Assembly (NCBI GenBank): GCA_003255065.1
Contig: QAOA01003028.1
Coordinates: 339,056-403,055 of the forward strand
DNA: 64,000 nt
Direction of reading: 5' to 3'
From: Cercis canadensis
Lineage: Eukaryota; Streptophyta; Magnoliopsida; Fabales; Fabaceae
Shown: in pieces, positions 49,621 through 61,104 of the stretch
How the letters are laid out: every line of letters begins with the position of its first letter
Numbering within the stretch: position 1 is the stretch's first letter
The notes under the pieces: generated by a model
What the model saw: the letters and a program-made list of their open reading frames with translations, nothing else
Told to the model about the DNA's origin: nothing
The model's database searches: none
Position numbers and translations under genes: made by a program

Positions 49621-51334
49621 CTTTGGATTAATGCGATTATTTTCATCACTTCTCTTTTTGCTGTTATGTTACCACAATTTATGATTCTCTTTACGTAAAA
49701 GATTCTAGTGACCAATGCACATTCTTCGTAATTGCATCCTTTTTTAAGATTTCCTTCTTTTCTCTGTTGGCTGCTGCAAGATTCTTCTGTGGACTTGACT
49801 TAAATTGTTCCCCATATTTTCTTACAGGGATAGGCTTATGATCTTTACAAGATACAGAAGGGTGGAAGAAGCAAAGAGGGGTTTGCAAGGATTTATGGGT
49901 GAGGAAGTTCTGCTTAATCAGTATACATTTGGATTTTGGAGACATCAACAAAGTGGCTTTAGATGGTGGATTGCCCTCAGAGGCAATGGACATTGTGAAG
50001 AAAGGAGACAATCTCCTGAATAGACCCCAAGCCCCCCTCCCCCCTTCTCTTTTCCTAAAATAGAAGTCCCTGTTTTTACCTTTACAAGGGAAGGTAAAAG
50101 ATGACTTATTTGAAGATTAAGAGAAGGGCAAGAGTGAAGATGATTAGAGTGTCAGTGCTTCGTTACTTAAATCCTGTGCAGTCTACTCTATCGGACTTAC
50201 CATTTATTTGGTGATAGTGATGTTAAAGGAGTTACTTTGTCCACCACAGGTAGAGTCTAAAGTTTTACACTAATAGCTGATTTATATATTTTTGGTGATA
50301 AACACATCTAGATGATTATTTAGTTTATATCACATAATTGTTTAGGGACACTTACTCTAAAGTTCCAATATTTTAGAGAGAATACTAAGAAGTTCTAAAG
50401 GCAAGTGCTTTCTAAAGAAGTGCCTATCACATGGTGTGAAACAATCAAAATACATTTTGGCACTATGTGATTATTATGTTTTGTTTAGTATATGGTTATC
50501 ATGTTTAAATATAAACAAAATAATTACATATATAAATATTATAATCACATTGTGTCAAGGGTATTTTGGTCAAACACACAAAGTGTCACGAAAGCATGTG
50601 CTTTTAGAACTTCTTAATTTTTTCTCTCATAAAACTTGAAAATAATTGTCCTATTTTTTTTTTATGATTAACTTATATAAAATAATCGTGATGGTTCATT
50701 TTATGTTATAATTTTACAAGACAAATGCATTTTGAAATGTAAATATATGTTAATTTAAATGCTCAACTAGTTTAAGAATATTAGTGTTTAAATTTTGATT
50801 TATTGAAAATAAATTATAAAATTTAAGTTACTTATATAAATATTTTACTTTTTACTACTAGTACTACAGGTTGGGATGTCATTTGCCAAAAAAATATGTT
50901 GGTCCAATTTTCAAAATTCTTTTTTGGGAAAGAGGGGAAGGGGCTGTTCTTGCTTGCCTCGGCTCTCTGAGGAAGTGGGATTCAAAGCTATGACTTAAAA
51001 CTTTAAAGCATTATCTCCTTCCTAAAAGGAAAACCCCTTTTCCTTTTCTTTTTATATCTAATCAAACACTAGTTTGTTGCCATGTAATTCTGACTGCTTT
51101 GAGTGTTTGAAGCTTGCATTGTGGTTCGTTGGCTACTTTTGCCTTTATTAGATTTTTGGTCTTCCTAAAAAAGTTGTGTAGTATTTTGTCCCACGTTTTT
51201 GCACATGTATATCTTGAAAGGTGCAGAAATAAAATTATAACGGCCAAAGATTTATTAGATCTTGCTGGATTATCAACAATTTATCATATACTTTGCTCCG
51301 TTTTGGGATAGGGATCCAAAGAGATCAGGTGTAG

Positions 51335-51430
51335 TTTCATGTGAAGGGAGTAATAGGTACTGGCCTCGATGATATTGATGGCCAACAAGAATCCATGCCC
51401 CTGGACTCAAAACTAGTTAGAATAAGTTAA
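51335..51430 (+). pseudogene. Relic of an NLR LRR exon (5' part)
   Basis: The frame FHVKGVIGTGLDDIDGQQ followed by MPLDSKLVRIS and a stop matches NLR-2 exon 5 (FHIKGVGLGDDQNQPMDSK). It is isolated 2.6 kb beyond the NLR-2 stop and has no continuation. Confidence 0.7.
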
Positions 51431-51880
51431 CATAGCTGTTAATGGAGCTATTTTTTCAACCAATTTCTTAATCGAACAAGGGACACAAGCTTATTAAACA
51501 ATTTCATAGTTTGTTTTAACGGTAAAAGTATCATCGGGCTAGTTTTGATATACTAAGACTAAATCTCTCATCGAACAATCTTAAGGGCACACTCCTCATA
51601 TCAGCCTGGTACATTTAGAAGAATAATGACTTCAGGATTTAAACATTTGCTAATTTTGATAAATTTATTACATTCTTACTACCAGGCCAAATCCTTGAGA
51701 TTGATTCACCAATTATTTATCCCCTCAAATATTCTCTCTATTTGAGAGCTACTTTATTCAGTTAACTAGCTAGGCTTTGACTAGTAAATAGTTGATAAAG
51801 TATCATTTCTCAGTTATATTGAGTATGGTTTTTTAGTATTTTTAAGTTTAGGATTAAGATTCTTCTATTTGTCTTTACAA

Positions 51881-52342
51881 TTAATGTACACAATGCGTCC
51901 ACGCAATTCTTGAAAGTTTAGAGTGGGGAGTGGGGAAATTAAAACGTTGAGAACCTTTAAATTTTCCCTGTTTGTCTGATTGTTTTGGTCGGCATTCTTT
52001 GTATATATATCCAGATTTGGATGGATGAACCAAAGAAGATGCAGTGTCTACATCAATTTTGTCTTCTTCCTTGTGCACAGCACGTGCCCAGAAACACTGG
52101 TCCAACATATGTGATTCCTTCAATCTCCTAAATGCTCTTAACTTGTGCCAAATCTTCGTTCTTTCCCTTCCATCCACGTGAATATATAAATCTTCAAGAG
52201 TAGTTTTATGTTTTTTTCTGTACTCAACCTCATCTAATAATTTCCAAATGGCTAGATCACAAGATTTTTCTTCTCTTTTCTCTACTTGGCAATTAGCTTT
52301 TAGTACACATGAACATGCATCGGCACCCACTAGCACGTTCAA
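51881..52342 (-). CDS. Unrecognised coding-like ORF
   Basis: A 153-residue minus-strand frame in otherwise AT-rich DNA. It is charged and helical in look (AIWKLLDEVEYRKKHKTT, GRERTKIWHKLRAFRRLK), with normal amino-acid balance rather than the low-complexity look of random frames here. I do not recognise a family, and no signal peptide or membrane segment is seen. Another coding-looking stretch lies just upstream on the same strand (52352-52500), separated by a stop. It may be a decayed gene fragment or one exon of a larger gene. Confidence 0.3.
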   Translation of the reverse strand: MNVLVGADACSCVLKANCQVEKREEKSCDLAIWKLLDEVEYRKKHKTTLEDLYIHVDGRERTKIWHKLRAFRRLKESHMLDQCFWARAVHKEEDKIDVDTASSLVHPSKSGYIYKECRPKQSDKQGKFKGSQRFNFPTPHSKLSRIAWTHCVH

Positions 52343-52744
52343 GTCTCTAGCTCAGTCACATTTTCTTTTGAGTGAAAACATGAACAGTAGATGAAGAAAA
52401 ACTCTAGGAAGACTCTGTTTTTCAACAACTTCTGATGACTCAAGTGATGTGGAGCTTACCACAAAACATATTAAAACTTTTTTTTTTTTTTTTTGGATAT
52501 CGATAATACCCGGTAAACTCACTACCCTTGCTACAGTAAAAAAGATTAAAATACCCTTGTTTAAATTATACATTTTTCCTCTCTAATTCACTTTACATTA
52601 TTCACTCTCTCAACACTCTAGACTCTCTCTATTTTCTTCTTCAAGTTCAAGCTAACTTGAGCATCAAAAGTGGTGCCGAAGCTCCATCGGAGGTGGTGCC
52701 AAAGCTTTGACTCCAGCCGCCTCCCCTAACCATCATTATTTTTT

Positions 52745-52870
52745 TGCAGGTTGCCAACTTTACCTTAACTCAAGCAACAACAAATACTTTAGATACACTC
52801 TAAATTTAAACACAAAACATATAAACCCTAAAAACAATACTGGACAATACCGCTTAGCCATAAGCCCTTT
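52745..52870 (-). repeat. Dispersed SINE-like repeat (family S), copy
   Basis: On the minus strand: TATGGCTAAGCGGTATTG (A-box-like), then TTTTGTGTTTAAATTTAGAG (decayed B box). It gives the clearest A box of this family. Confidence 0.45.
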
Positions 52871-52899
52871 AGTAAAAACATCTTCAAATTTAAATTGAA

Positions 52900-55800
52900 C
52901 ATCACATGTCGCAAAATATTAATTTAGTACACTCTAAACTCTCTTTTTTTTACATCTCCTATAACCATGTTAAAAAAAAGTGTAAAAGTATCATTTCTCA
53001 TTTTGAAATAGAACTTTCTCAACCACAACTTTAATAATTTTTTGTTCTCGAAGTTAGCAAGCGTAGGAAGAATTGTACTTGAAAGGGGGCTCTGAATAAT
53101 TTTTAAAATAAGAGAGGGTGTTCTTATAATTTCATCAAAATTTAGGAGAACCCATGCAATTTACTCTTAATAAAGAAGCTTATGATTGTCCATTGGAAAA
53201 ACCCAAAATAAAAAAATAAAAATAAAGAAAAAGCGTGATTACAGAAGCATCTTCGAGTTCCTCTTTTAGAAAGAAACTTTACACGGGATCTCCCATCACA
53301 ATATTCACGAGCATGTGCGCGCAGTTTCTTTTTAAACCGCAAAGAATATAAAAAGGGAAGATGCATTCATCTTTTAAAGAAAAGTTGTAATTTATTATTT
53401 TCTGTTTCTTTTATTAAAAAACTTTTCAAGCCACAATTGACTCATTACTGCTTTTGTATTTTTTTATAAAAATTAAGAGTATTTTTAGGTTAATTTTTAT
53501 ATGTCGAGATTAAGTTTTTTTAATTAATTTTAAAACTACATCTCTTATATTAATTTAGTATGTTCAAGAGAAATTTTTTTTACTGTTAATCTCAAAATTT
53601 ATACTTAAAATACTTAAATAAATTTATTATATTTTTACCACACAACAAAACTTAAAATCACTTTTATCTAATTTATAAGATGAATACCAAATAATTTATA
53701 ACTGAATGATAATAAAATTATTCTCAAATCACATCTTAAAATATCAAAAAAAAAAGTTTCTTAAATATTTTATATATTTATGTAGTATGCTATATTATAT
53801 AAGATTAGTCAATATGAGAATGATATGTATACAAAAATAATTATTTTTAAATTTATTTAAAAAATAAAATAAATTATATTTATATTTAATAAAATATAAA
53901 AATTACGTATTTTTATCACGTCAGTGTAATATATCATATTTATGTAATATCATAGAATCCAAAAAAAATTATAAGATTTGGGAAAAGCAAAGGAAAGGAA
54001 ATAAGTGGCTGCAAAGTGCGGAAAGCCGAAAACGCACAATGGGTGGAGAAATTTTAACGGTGACATTGTGACTTTGAATGGAAAGCTCCAAGACTCAGAT
54101 TAGAAAGAAAAAGAAAAACAGCATATAATGAAAGGAAAAAGGAGCACTTTACCTAACAAGTTACTTGATTCCTTGTGTAAGTGAATATAAAAATTACTTA
54201 GAGTTTCCTAATCAATATAAGTAAACAAAATTACAAGTGAATGATGCATAGGTTCTTCATGTAAAAATTCCCAAGTGGTAAAAATTTTATTACTATTTGA
54301 ATCTTGTACTTCTTTAACTTGCTTAATTGGAAATGATTTGCCACCTCTATAGGCTATAACTATAGACACTTGCAAAAGCAAGAGTTGTGTGGGGCCAATA
54401 AGCTCAAATATTTTTACAACCTAGGGAATCATGAGTGAGATAAACAATCTTAGCAAGTTCCAAAATAAAAATAATAATTAAAAAGCCAACACATTCATTC
54501 TTAAAGTATACTCAACATCTTAGGGATAAAAAATAATTTTTTAAAAGTCAAAATAGAATTTATATTTGAAATTAATTAACAGCAAACTAGTCAATTTTTA
54601 CTATAAAATTATCAATGTTCATAATTTACAATACTTTTGAAAGGTTAATAGACTCCAATCCTTGTTTATAGTAGACAAGTTAAGAAGACAAGTCCAAATT
54701 TGTATCTTTTAGCCCTAAAAATATCAAAAAGCACAAAGTCAAATTGATATCTCTTTTTCTTTTCTATTCCTTGCACATAACCACTAGTGGATCTAATCAT
54801 TGCTTACGTCTTGGTTCAAAGACTGAACTTTGAAATAAACCAAAAAAGAAATGTGTTTTTTCATAACATTAATTAATACACATTTATTTTATTTTATTTT
54901 ATTTTTGGCTACAACTCATCATTCAATACAATCTGTAAGTCTTGAGATGATCTCAATATCACCTCATCATAGGTTGTTTGATAATATATATTTCTCTATA
55001 CTTAGATATTCACTTAAATTTTAAATAGATTAAACACACTTAAATTTTTTTTTTTACCAGAAATAAATTTGAGAGAATTATTATTAAGTAATTAAAGTTA
55101 TAAAAGCTTCTTAGTGGGTGCTAAAAACAATAAGGTTTTCTAGTAGGTAATACTTTATTGGATGAATTTTTAGAATTACGCTTTACTTAAAGTGTCATCA
55201 TGTATTTTTTTAATAATCATTTATCAGCAATTATACAATGATTATCAGTAAGAACATAGTGACCACTAGTTAAAAGACACCTGGAAATAATTATTATAAT
55301 GACAGCTAATTATCATAAACAACAAAATGATCTTTTTTTTTTGGATTGTTATAGGGTAGTTTCACATTTTTTTACGCAAAACTAATTTTTGTTTGAATTT
55401 TTATATGTTTGGTCATTAATACTTTCAACGAGATTTAAACTCTTAATATTATTTTAAGATTTATTCAAGCTCAATACAAAATGATCATGAGTTTCTATAC
55501 GTTTGCACTTGCGTGGACAAGCACCATTTCTCACCTTAAAAAAATAAATAAAACTAAAATGACTTTATTGACCTTTAGTGGACATAGACATAGACATAGA
55601 GATAGTATGTGTAAAATAATTACATAATAAGGCCAAAAAGACATAGACATTAGACAATTTCATGCAATATTCAAACAAAAGTGTCACATCAACAAAAATT
55701 TACATACAAAGTACTTCTTATTTTAATATTTTTTGTTGAGGTGATCTTCTATTTTTAGTATGAGATTGATTCTGCTCGAATTTCAGTTGATATTACCATC

Positions 55801-55900
55801 GTTAATTTAAGCATGTTTTTAATTTAATAGCAGGCAGGGCCTTGTGCCCCAAATAGAACCACACTGTAAAATTGGTGCGCAGACCTTCTGTGTCTCATAG
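52900..55900. other. AT-rich intergenic region before CLT
   Basis: No supported gene on either strand. It contains the third copy of MITE family M (53755-53960). A run of decayed family S sequence near 54890-54985 is too diverged to delimit. Confidence 0.6.
53755..53960 (+). mobile_element. MITE-like element, family M copy 3
   Basis: Shares with copy 2 the order TATTTATGTAGTATG, ATGTATACAAAAATAATT, AAATTTATTTAAAAAATA and CACGTCAGTGTAATATATCATA. AT-rich, non-coding, about 206 bases. Confidence 0.6.
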
Positions 55901-55960
55901 TTGATCCTCCATGTGATCCCATAGCTTCCTCTTTTCTGTGTCGTTTTCAATTTAGGCCCT

Positions 55961-56078
55961 TATATACAATCACCCCCACCCAACATTCGCATTCTCTCTC
56001 TTTCAGTATCACTGTCTCTCTCACTCTCTCTCTTCGTACCACAATTCCCAATTTTTCAACAATTAATATTCATAAAGT
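55961..56078 (+). promoter_or_regulatory. CLT core promoter and 5' UTR
   Basis: TATATACA at 55961 is followed by a CT-repeat-rich leader (about 55990-56035) up to the ATG at 56079. Spacing and base composition are typical of plant core promoters. Confidence 0.5.
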
Positions 56079-59000
56079 ATGTCATGTTGCCGGCAGATAC
56101 CTGTCGGCGGTAATGCCACCGCATCGAGTAGTCAGGTTCAGCTCCGGCATCCGACGAGGGCGGCCGAGATTTGCGGTGTCCACTACAATTATACCGCGCC
56201 GCGACCGGGAATTGTGTTGCGATCCCCGAGGCATTCGAGGATATGGGTGGTGGAGGCGGTGGGCTCCGGTAGTGGTGGGAGGGGGAGATCCGACCTCCAG
56301 GGGAGTGACAAGGTGGGGCCCTGCTCATACGCGGTCGGGGATCAGAGGGTTGGAGATTTCGCTGCGGAGCACGGGAGTGATGTTGGGGCGGTGGTGCTGA
56401 ATGATCGGAGGAGGGTGAATCGGGTGGTGCAGGTGGCAGTCGCCGCCGCAGTTACGGTGGTGATGGGCGTAGGGAACCGTGTGCTGTATAAGCTTGCGTT
56501 GGTTCCTCTGAAGCGCTACCCTTTCTTCCTGGCTCAGCTTGCTACTTTCGGGTACTTGCCTTGCCACCTTCCACTGCTGTCACCTGTTTTTTGTCATCGT
56601 TTTATTTTTTTAAAATTAAAAAAAAAAGGCGTTCTGGGCTTTTGGTCTAATCATTCTTGGAAAATTTTTTGGGCCAACTCTTCCAGTGGGCCCAACTTTT
56701 GATTTTGGGAAAAATCACTTTCGGTTTGCAATTTCAACGTGGGGTATAGTTGAAACTTACCATATGACATTCTTGTTGAAAAATTGCAAATTTTAAGTTC
56801 ATTTTTCTGAAGTGTTACTGTTTCCCTTCGTGACATATGGTAAAACGTTACTGCTGTAAATTTGACATTTTCTTTATCAGAAGAAAAAATTGTCATTTTG
56901 ATGGGTAATTCAGTTGACCAGAGGGTGGGAGTAATAATTCTATTATTTGATAAAAAGGACATATACTTGTTTTTCCTTCTAAATGGGGCAGAGAAAGAGT
57001 TTCAGTAAAGAGAACTATTGAGTTTCCACTGGCACAAATGGGAATTTCAATGAGACAGGGAAGGAATCAAGGAAAACTAACTATTCAGTTGTGTAACTCT
57101 AGATTGCAAAAGAAACTTTGAGGCCTTTCTTAATCTTATTATCTGATTCCTCCACTGATTTATGTATTTTTAGCTATATCCTCTGTCAAGCAATCACTTA
57201 CATTTGTGGAGTTTTATATGTTTATTTATTTTGTTTCTGCTGGGTATATTTGGGAAGAGAGTTAAATGCATATTTTTTCACCCTAAGGAACGGCATAAAA
57301 CTAGCTCTTATAATTTTTCTTTATTTCAGATATGTTATTGTGTACTTCTCTATTTTGTATCTCCGGCATCATGCGGGTATTGTCACTGATGAGATGCTAT
57401 CCATGCCAAAAACTCCATTTATTGCTGTTGGTTTCCTAGAGGCTCTAGGTGCTGCTACAGGAATGGCAGCAGGAGGTAATTACAATTTTAGTTTCTCCAT
57501 AAAAATGTTCGTCTCTGAATTTCATTAATTATTTCTTATCCTCTTTCTTGTATCAGCAATTCTCTCTGGACCATCAATTCCGATTTTGTCTCAGGTAAAA
57601 AGCCTTGGCAGTCAAATGCTTCTCTTTAACTTTACTATTTATCTCGCTAGTGCTGCGTTTGCAATAGTGTACAAGGTTAGAATTGTTGACAAAAAGGAAC
57701 CATTCTGAACCAATCTTGCACCTAACAGAGTTGGTCAAAAATTCAAACTTTTATATATAAAGTTAGAATTCCTTTCATCTAAACCGGTGTCTATATGTCC
57801 ATTAGCTCATCTTATACAACTCGCTAAGACTTCATATAAACGGCAAACTAAAGTTTAATACTTGATTTGATCTTAAACTTCTCTTGCAGACTTTTCTTGT
57901 GTGGCAAATCCTCCTCTCAATTATTTTTCTTGGGAGAAGATATAAAGTCAACCAACTTCTTGGATGCTTTCTTGTAGCCATTGGTGTAATTATTACTGTA
58001 GCAAGGTCAGTGTATGTTATTTTTTTCCTGGTGTTAGACTTTGTTAGCTCAATCTTTTGAGTGTTAACATGGACAAGGCACTCTAGAACCATGTGTCTCC
58101 AAGGATTAACTGGGTTTAGATATATAGTCAAAATAACAATGTCTATAACCTTGTTGATGTATTGGTCAGATTGATTTAATGACATTAAGATGCTTTCTTT
58201 GAGATGTGGATTTGAAAAAGTTGGAGTTCAAAAATTACTAGGGGCTTTTGAATTTAAATCAAGATTTCAGGCTGAACAACAAAGCTATATTTTTTATGTA
58301 ATGTGTTAAACCTCTTTAATAACTCCATGTATTAATTCACTTTCATTCTTTTATGATTTTCGAAACAAATATTAAAACTTAAAACCAATATATTGAGTTG
58401 ACAGTAGACTTTCCTACTAAGGTATACTGTAAGACTTCTAAAATTGTTTCTTTACTCGTGAGCAGCTAGTTTGAGACCACAAGATGATAGAAGTTTACAA
58501 TTTTAAAAATATGTCGCTATTTTGTAAACTATCTGCAGCTAGTATGAACAATGTGAATCTCATGTTTATTCTGCCTAAGACCTTATAATTTTATGCCTCT
58601 GTTTACTTTTATAGTGGATCTGGTGCTGGGAGTTCATTGAAGGAAGCGGGTATATTCTGGAGTCTTTTGATGATAGTTTCTTTTTTATTGCAAGCAGCTG
58701 ATACTGTGCTGAAGGTTGTTATCTTTCTTATTAGCTATTTTATTTCCTTTGGTTTTAAACTTTATTTCTCTGTGGTGACAAGTGCTGTTTTCATAATTTG
58801 TAGGAAATTATCTTTTTGGATGCAACACGGAAATTGAAGGTGTGTATGGGTAGTGAACCATCTTAATCCATATGTATAATGTATGTGTAAATTATGATCT
58901 CCATAGGCTATAGCATATGGGCATTGGACTACCAGTAGGAAGTGATACCGCTTCTGGTGCAATTGCTAAAAGATGTCCACTTTCAAAATTTTAGGCAGAA

Positions 59001-61104
59001 AGAATTATTAAATTGAAGTGAAGCTTTCACATAAGTGATGGCGAATGAATGAATGCATACTTCTATGACATTGTAAAAGTTGCCTTCTTAATCATAGACG
59101 ATAGAGTCATTTCAATTGTCAAATTGAACAAAAGATTTTTATTATATGCGATTCAGAAGCTGCCTAATTATGCTTTTCATGTGCATGTGGCTAAACTACT
59201 TTATATAAGCTTGAGAATTATATGTACTTTTTAAAAAAAAAATTGTAATTATATTAATTAATATTCTGTATTATCTGTATCAGGGAGGTTCTGTGGACCT
59301 TTTTGTTGTCAATTCCTTTGGATCTGCTTACCAAGTAAGTATCCTGCAATATGTTAGAATATTATTTTCTTTGCATTTTTTGAATAACACAATAAAAATT
59401 TTACACTATAAATACAACGGATGCCTAACTGCTTGAATTATGTTTAGTGTAGGCACTATTTATATGCCTTCTCCTGCCCTTCTTGTCAAAATTATGGGGT
59501 GTCCCCTTCAGTCAACTCCCAACTTATCTTAAAGATGGTGCAGCCTGCTTTCTGAATGTTGGTACATTATCAAGTGGTAAGCTCCTTTCCACATTATCAT
59601 TTCTCCTTGAACAAGTTAGCAAGAATTGTCTTGAATCTTATTGACCCAAAATGTTACTACTTCAGTTTAGTGAGTGTAATAGCAGTTATGATATGAGAAA
59701 TTTTTAAAGATGGAACCCTTAAATGTAAAGAATTATATCAAACTAGTGCTGTTTCTAAGGAGTTTGGGGGGAAAGGGGGAGGAGGGAAAATCTGTGGGAG
59801 TCTAGAAAATGAAGTTAAATGCAGTTTGTTGAGTCTGCAGGAAATCCTTTTGGTTTTATGACTTCTACAGAAACTGTGTGAAGTTCTGCATCTTATAATT
59901 CATAAACAGCTTGGCAGTGTGGAATAATTTACAAGAAATTAATGCCTCTTATGTGGACTCCTGGTATCAATCCCACATGGCATAGACATGGCTTATTTAA
60001 TAGACATGACTACCATAGGGTTTCATGATTTTCAAAACTTGGATGCTTATTGGCAGGGGTAGCTTGTTAAAATGTTCCTTTTATCTGATTCTAGGGTGTG
60101 ATGGTGCCCCACTTCTGCCCTTGCTGTTTATTATTGTCAACATGGGTTTTAATATCTCATTGCTGCATCTCCTCAAGATGTCATCAGCTGTCGTATCTTG
60201 TCTTGCTTCCACATTTTCAGGTACGTAATTTGTTTTAATGAACTATTCTCTATATTAATGAGGAATGTACTCATGAGACTTGCATATATTGGCTAGTTGG
60301 AGGTCTCTAGGGCTCCCAAATCATTCTCCAGGGTTTATAATGAATGAAGAATATGTTTAAAGTTTGAATATTGGTATTAGGATTTGGAGCACTGATAACT
60401 AGTTTGATGGCAAAGGCTGGAATTAAGGACATGCAGTTGCTGATATTACAGGGCACCATGGATTCATTGGTTTTTGATTTGAGAATTTTAGGAGAGTAAA
60501 TGAAAGCATGTTTTCTTTATAGATTTTGAAGGGCAACAAGGAGTATTGTTTAGAAACCCAAAAAGGGTAAAAGCATGGGGAAATGTTTTAAAAAATTCAT
60601 TTTCCCCATTAGAATAGATAGAGGGAGACAGTTTTATTATTTGTGCTATAAATTATTTATTGCTGCATCATGCACATTAGCAATCATAACAATATTCTCT
60701 TTCTATTCATCTCAAATTAATTTGCTTTGTAGTCTTTACCTTCTATAATCTACATTACCCTTCTGTTAGGTAGAATTAGTGGGAATATTTAGGACAGGTT
60801 TTCTTTACTATTTCCACCTTTTTATTTTATAATCAATTACAATTGCATTTTAATTTGAAAATATGAGTAAAATTCAACTGATGAAATTTGGGTGTGTGTG
60901 GCAGTGCCGATATCTATATATGTGTTCACGCTGCCATTGCCATACCTTGGTGTTGCCTCCTCTCTTCCAACAGGCTTTGTTGCAGGAGCCATGGTTCTTG
61001 TTATGGGATTACTCTTTTATGCATGGACCCCTTCAAATGGTGCCTCCAGTGCCGCCTTCTCGTCCTCACTTGAGCCTTCATGTGATGCTTGCCAAGCCTC
61101 ATAG
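56079..61104 (+). CDS. CLT1: CLT, CRT-like plastid thiol (glutathione) transporter
   Basis: Ten exons join in frame: 56079-56551, 57330-57475, 57557-57594, 57890-58005, 58615-58714, 58804-58839, 59284-59334, 59453-59576, 60095-60220 and 60905-61104 (469 residues). Plant CLT proteins, relatives of the Plasmodium chloroquine-resistance transporter, move glutathione and gamma-glutamylcysteine across the plastid envelope. The first ~110 residues are Ser/Arg/Gly-rich and GC-rich, fitting a transit peptide. After VVMGVGNRVLYKLAL come about ten hydrophobic segments with family blocks ILSGPSIPILSQTFLVWQ, SGSGAGSSLKEAG and IYVFTLPLPYLG. The 36-base exon 6 is the smallest. Plants have several CLT paralogs. 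The symbol CLT1 rests mainly on the neighbourhood with SMG7 and is tentative; the family assignment is firm. Confidence 0.92.

Larger units (their letters stand above)
48747..51334. other. NLR-2 downstream region with decayed sequence
   Basis: Contains an LRR relic (48986-49090) and a 64-base T run. A stretch from 49829, after CTTACAG, could be a 3' UTR exon: a donor-like GTAAAT lies at 48861. No coding frame continues from NLR-2. Confidence 0.4.
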
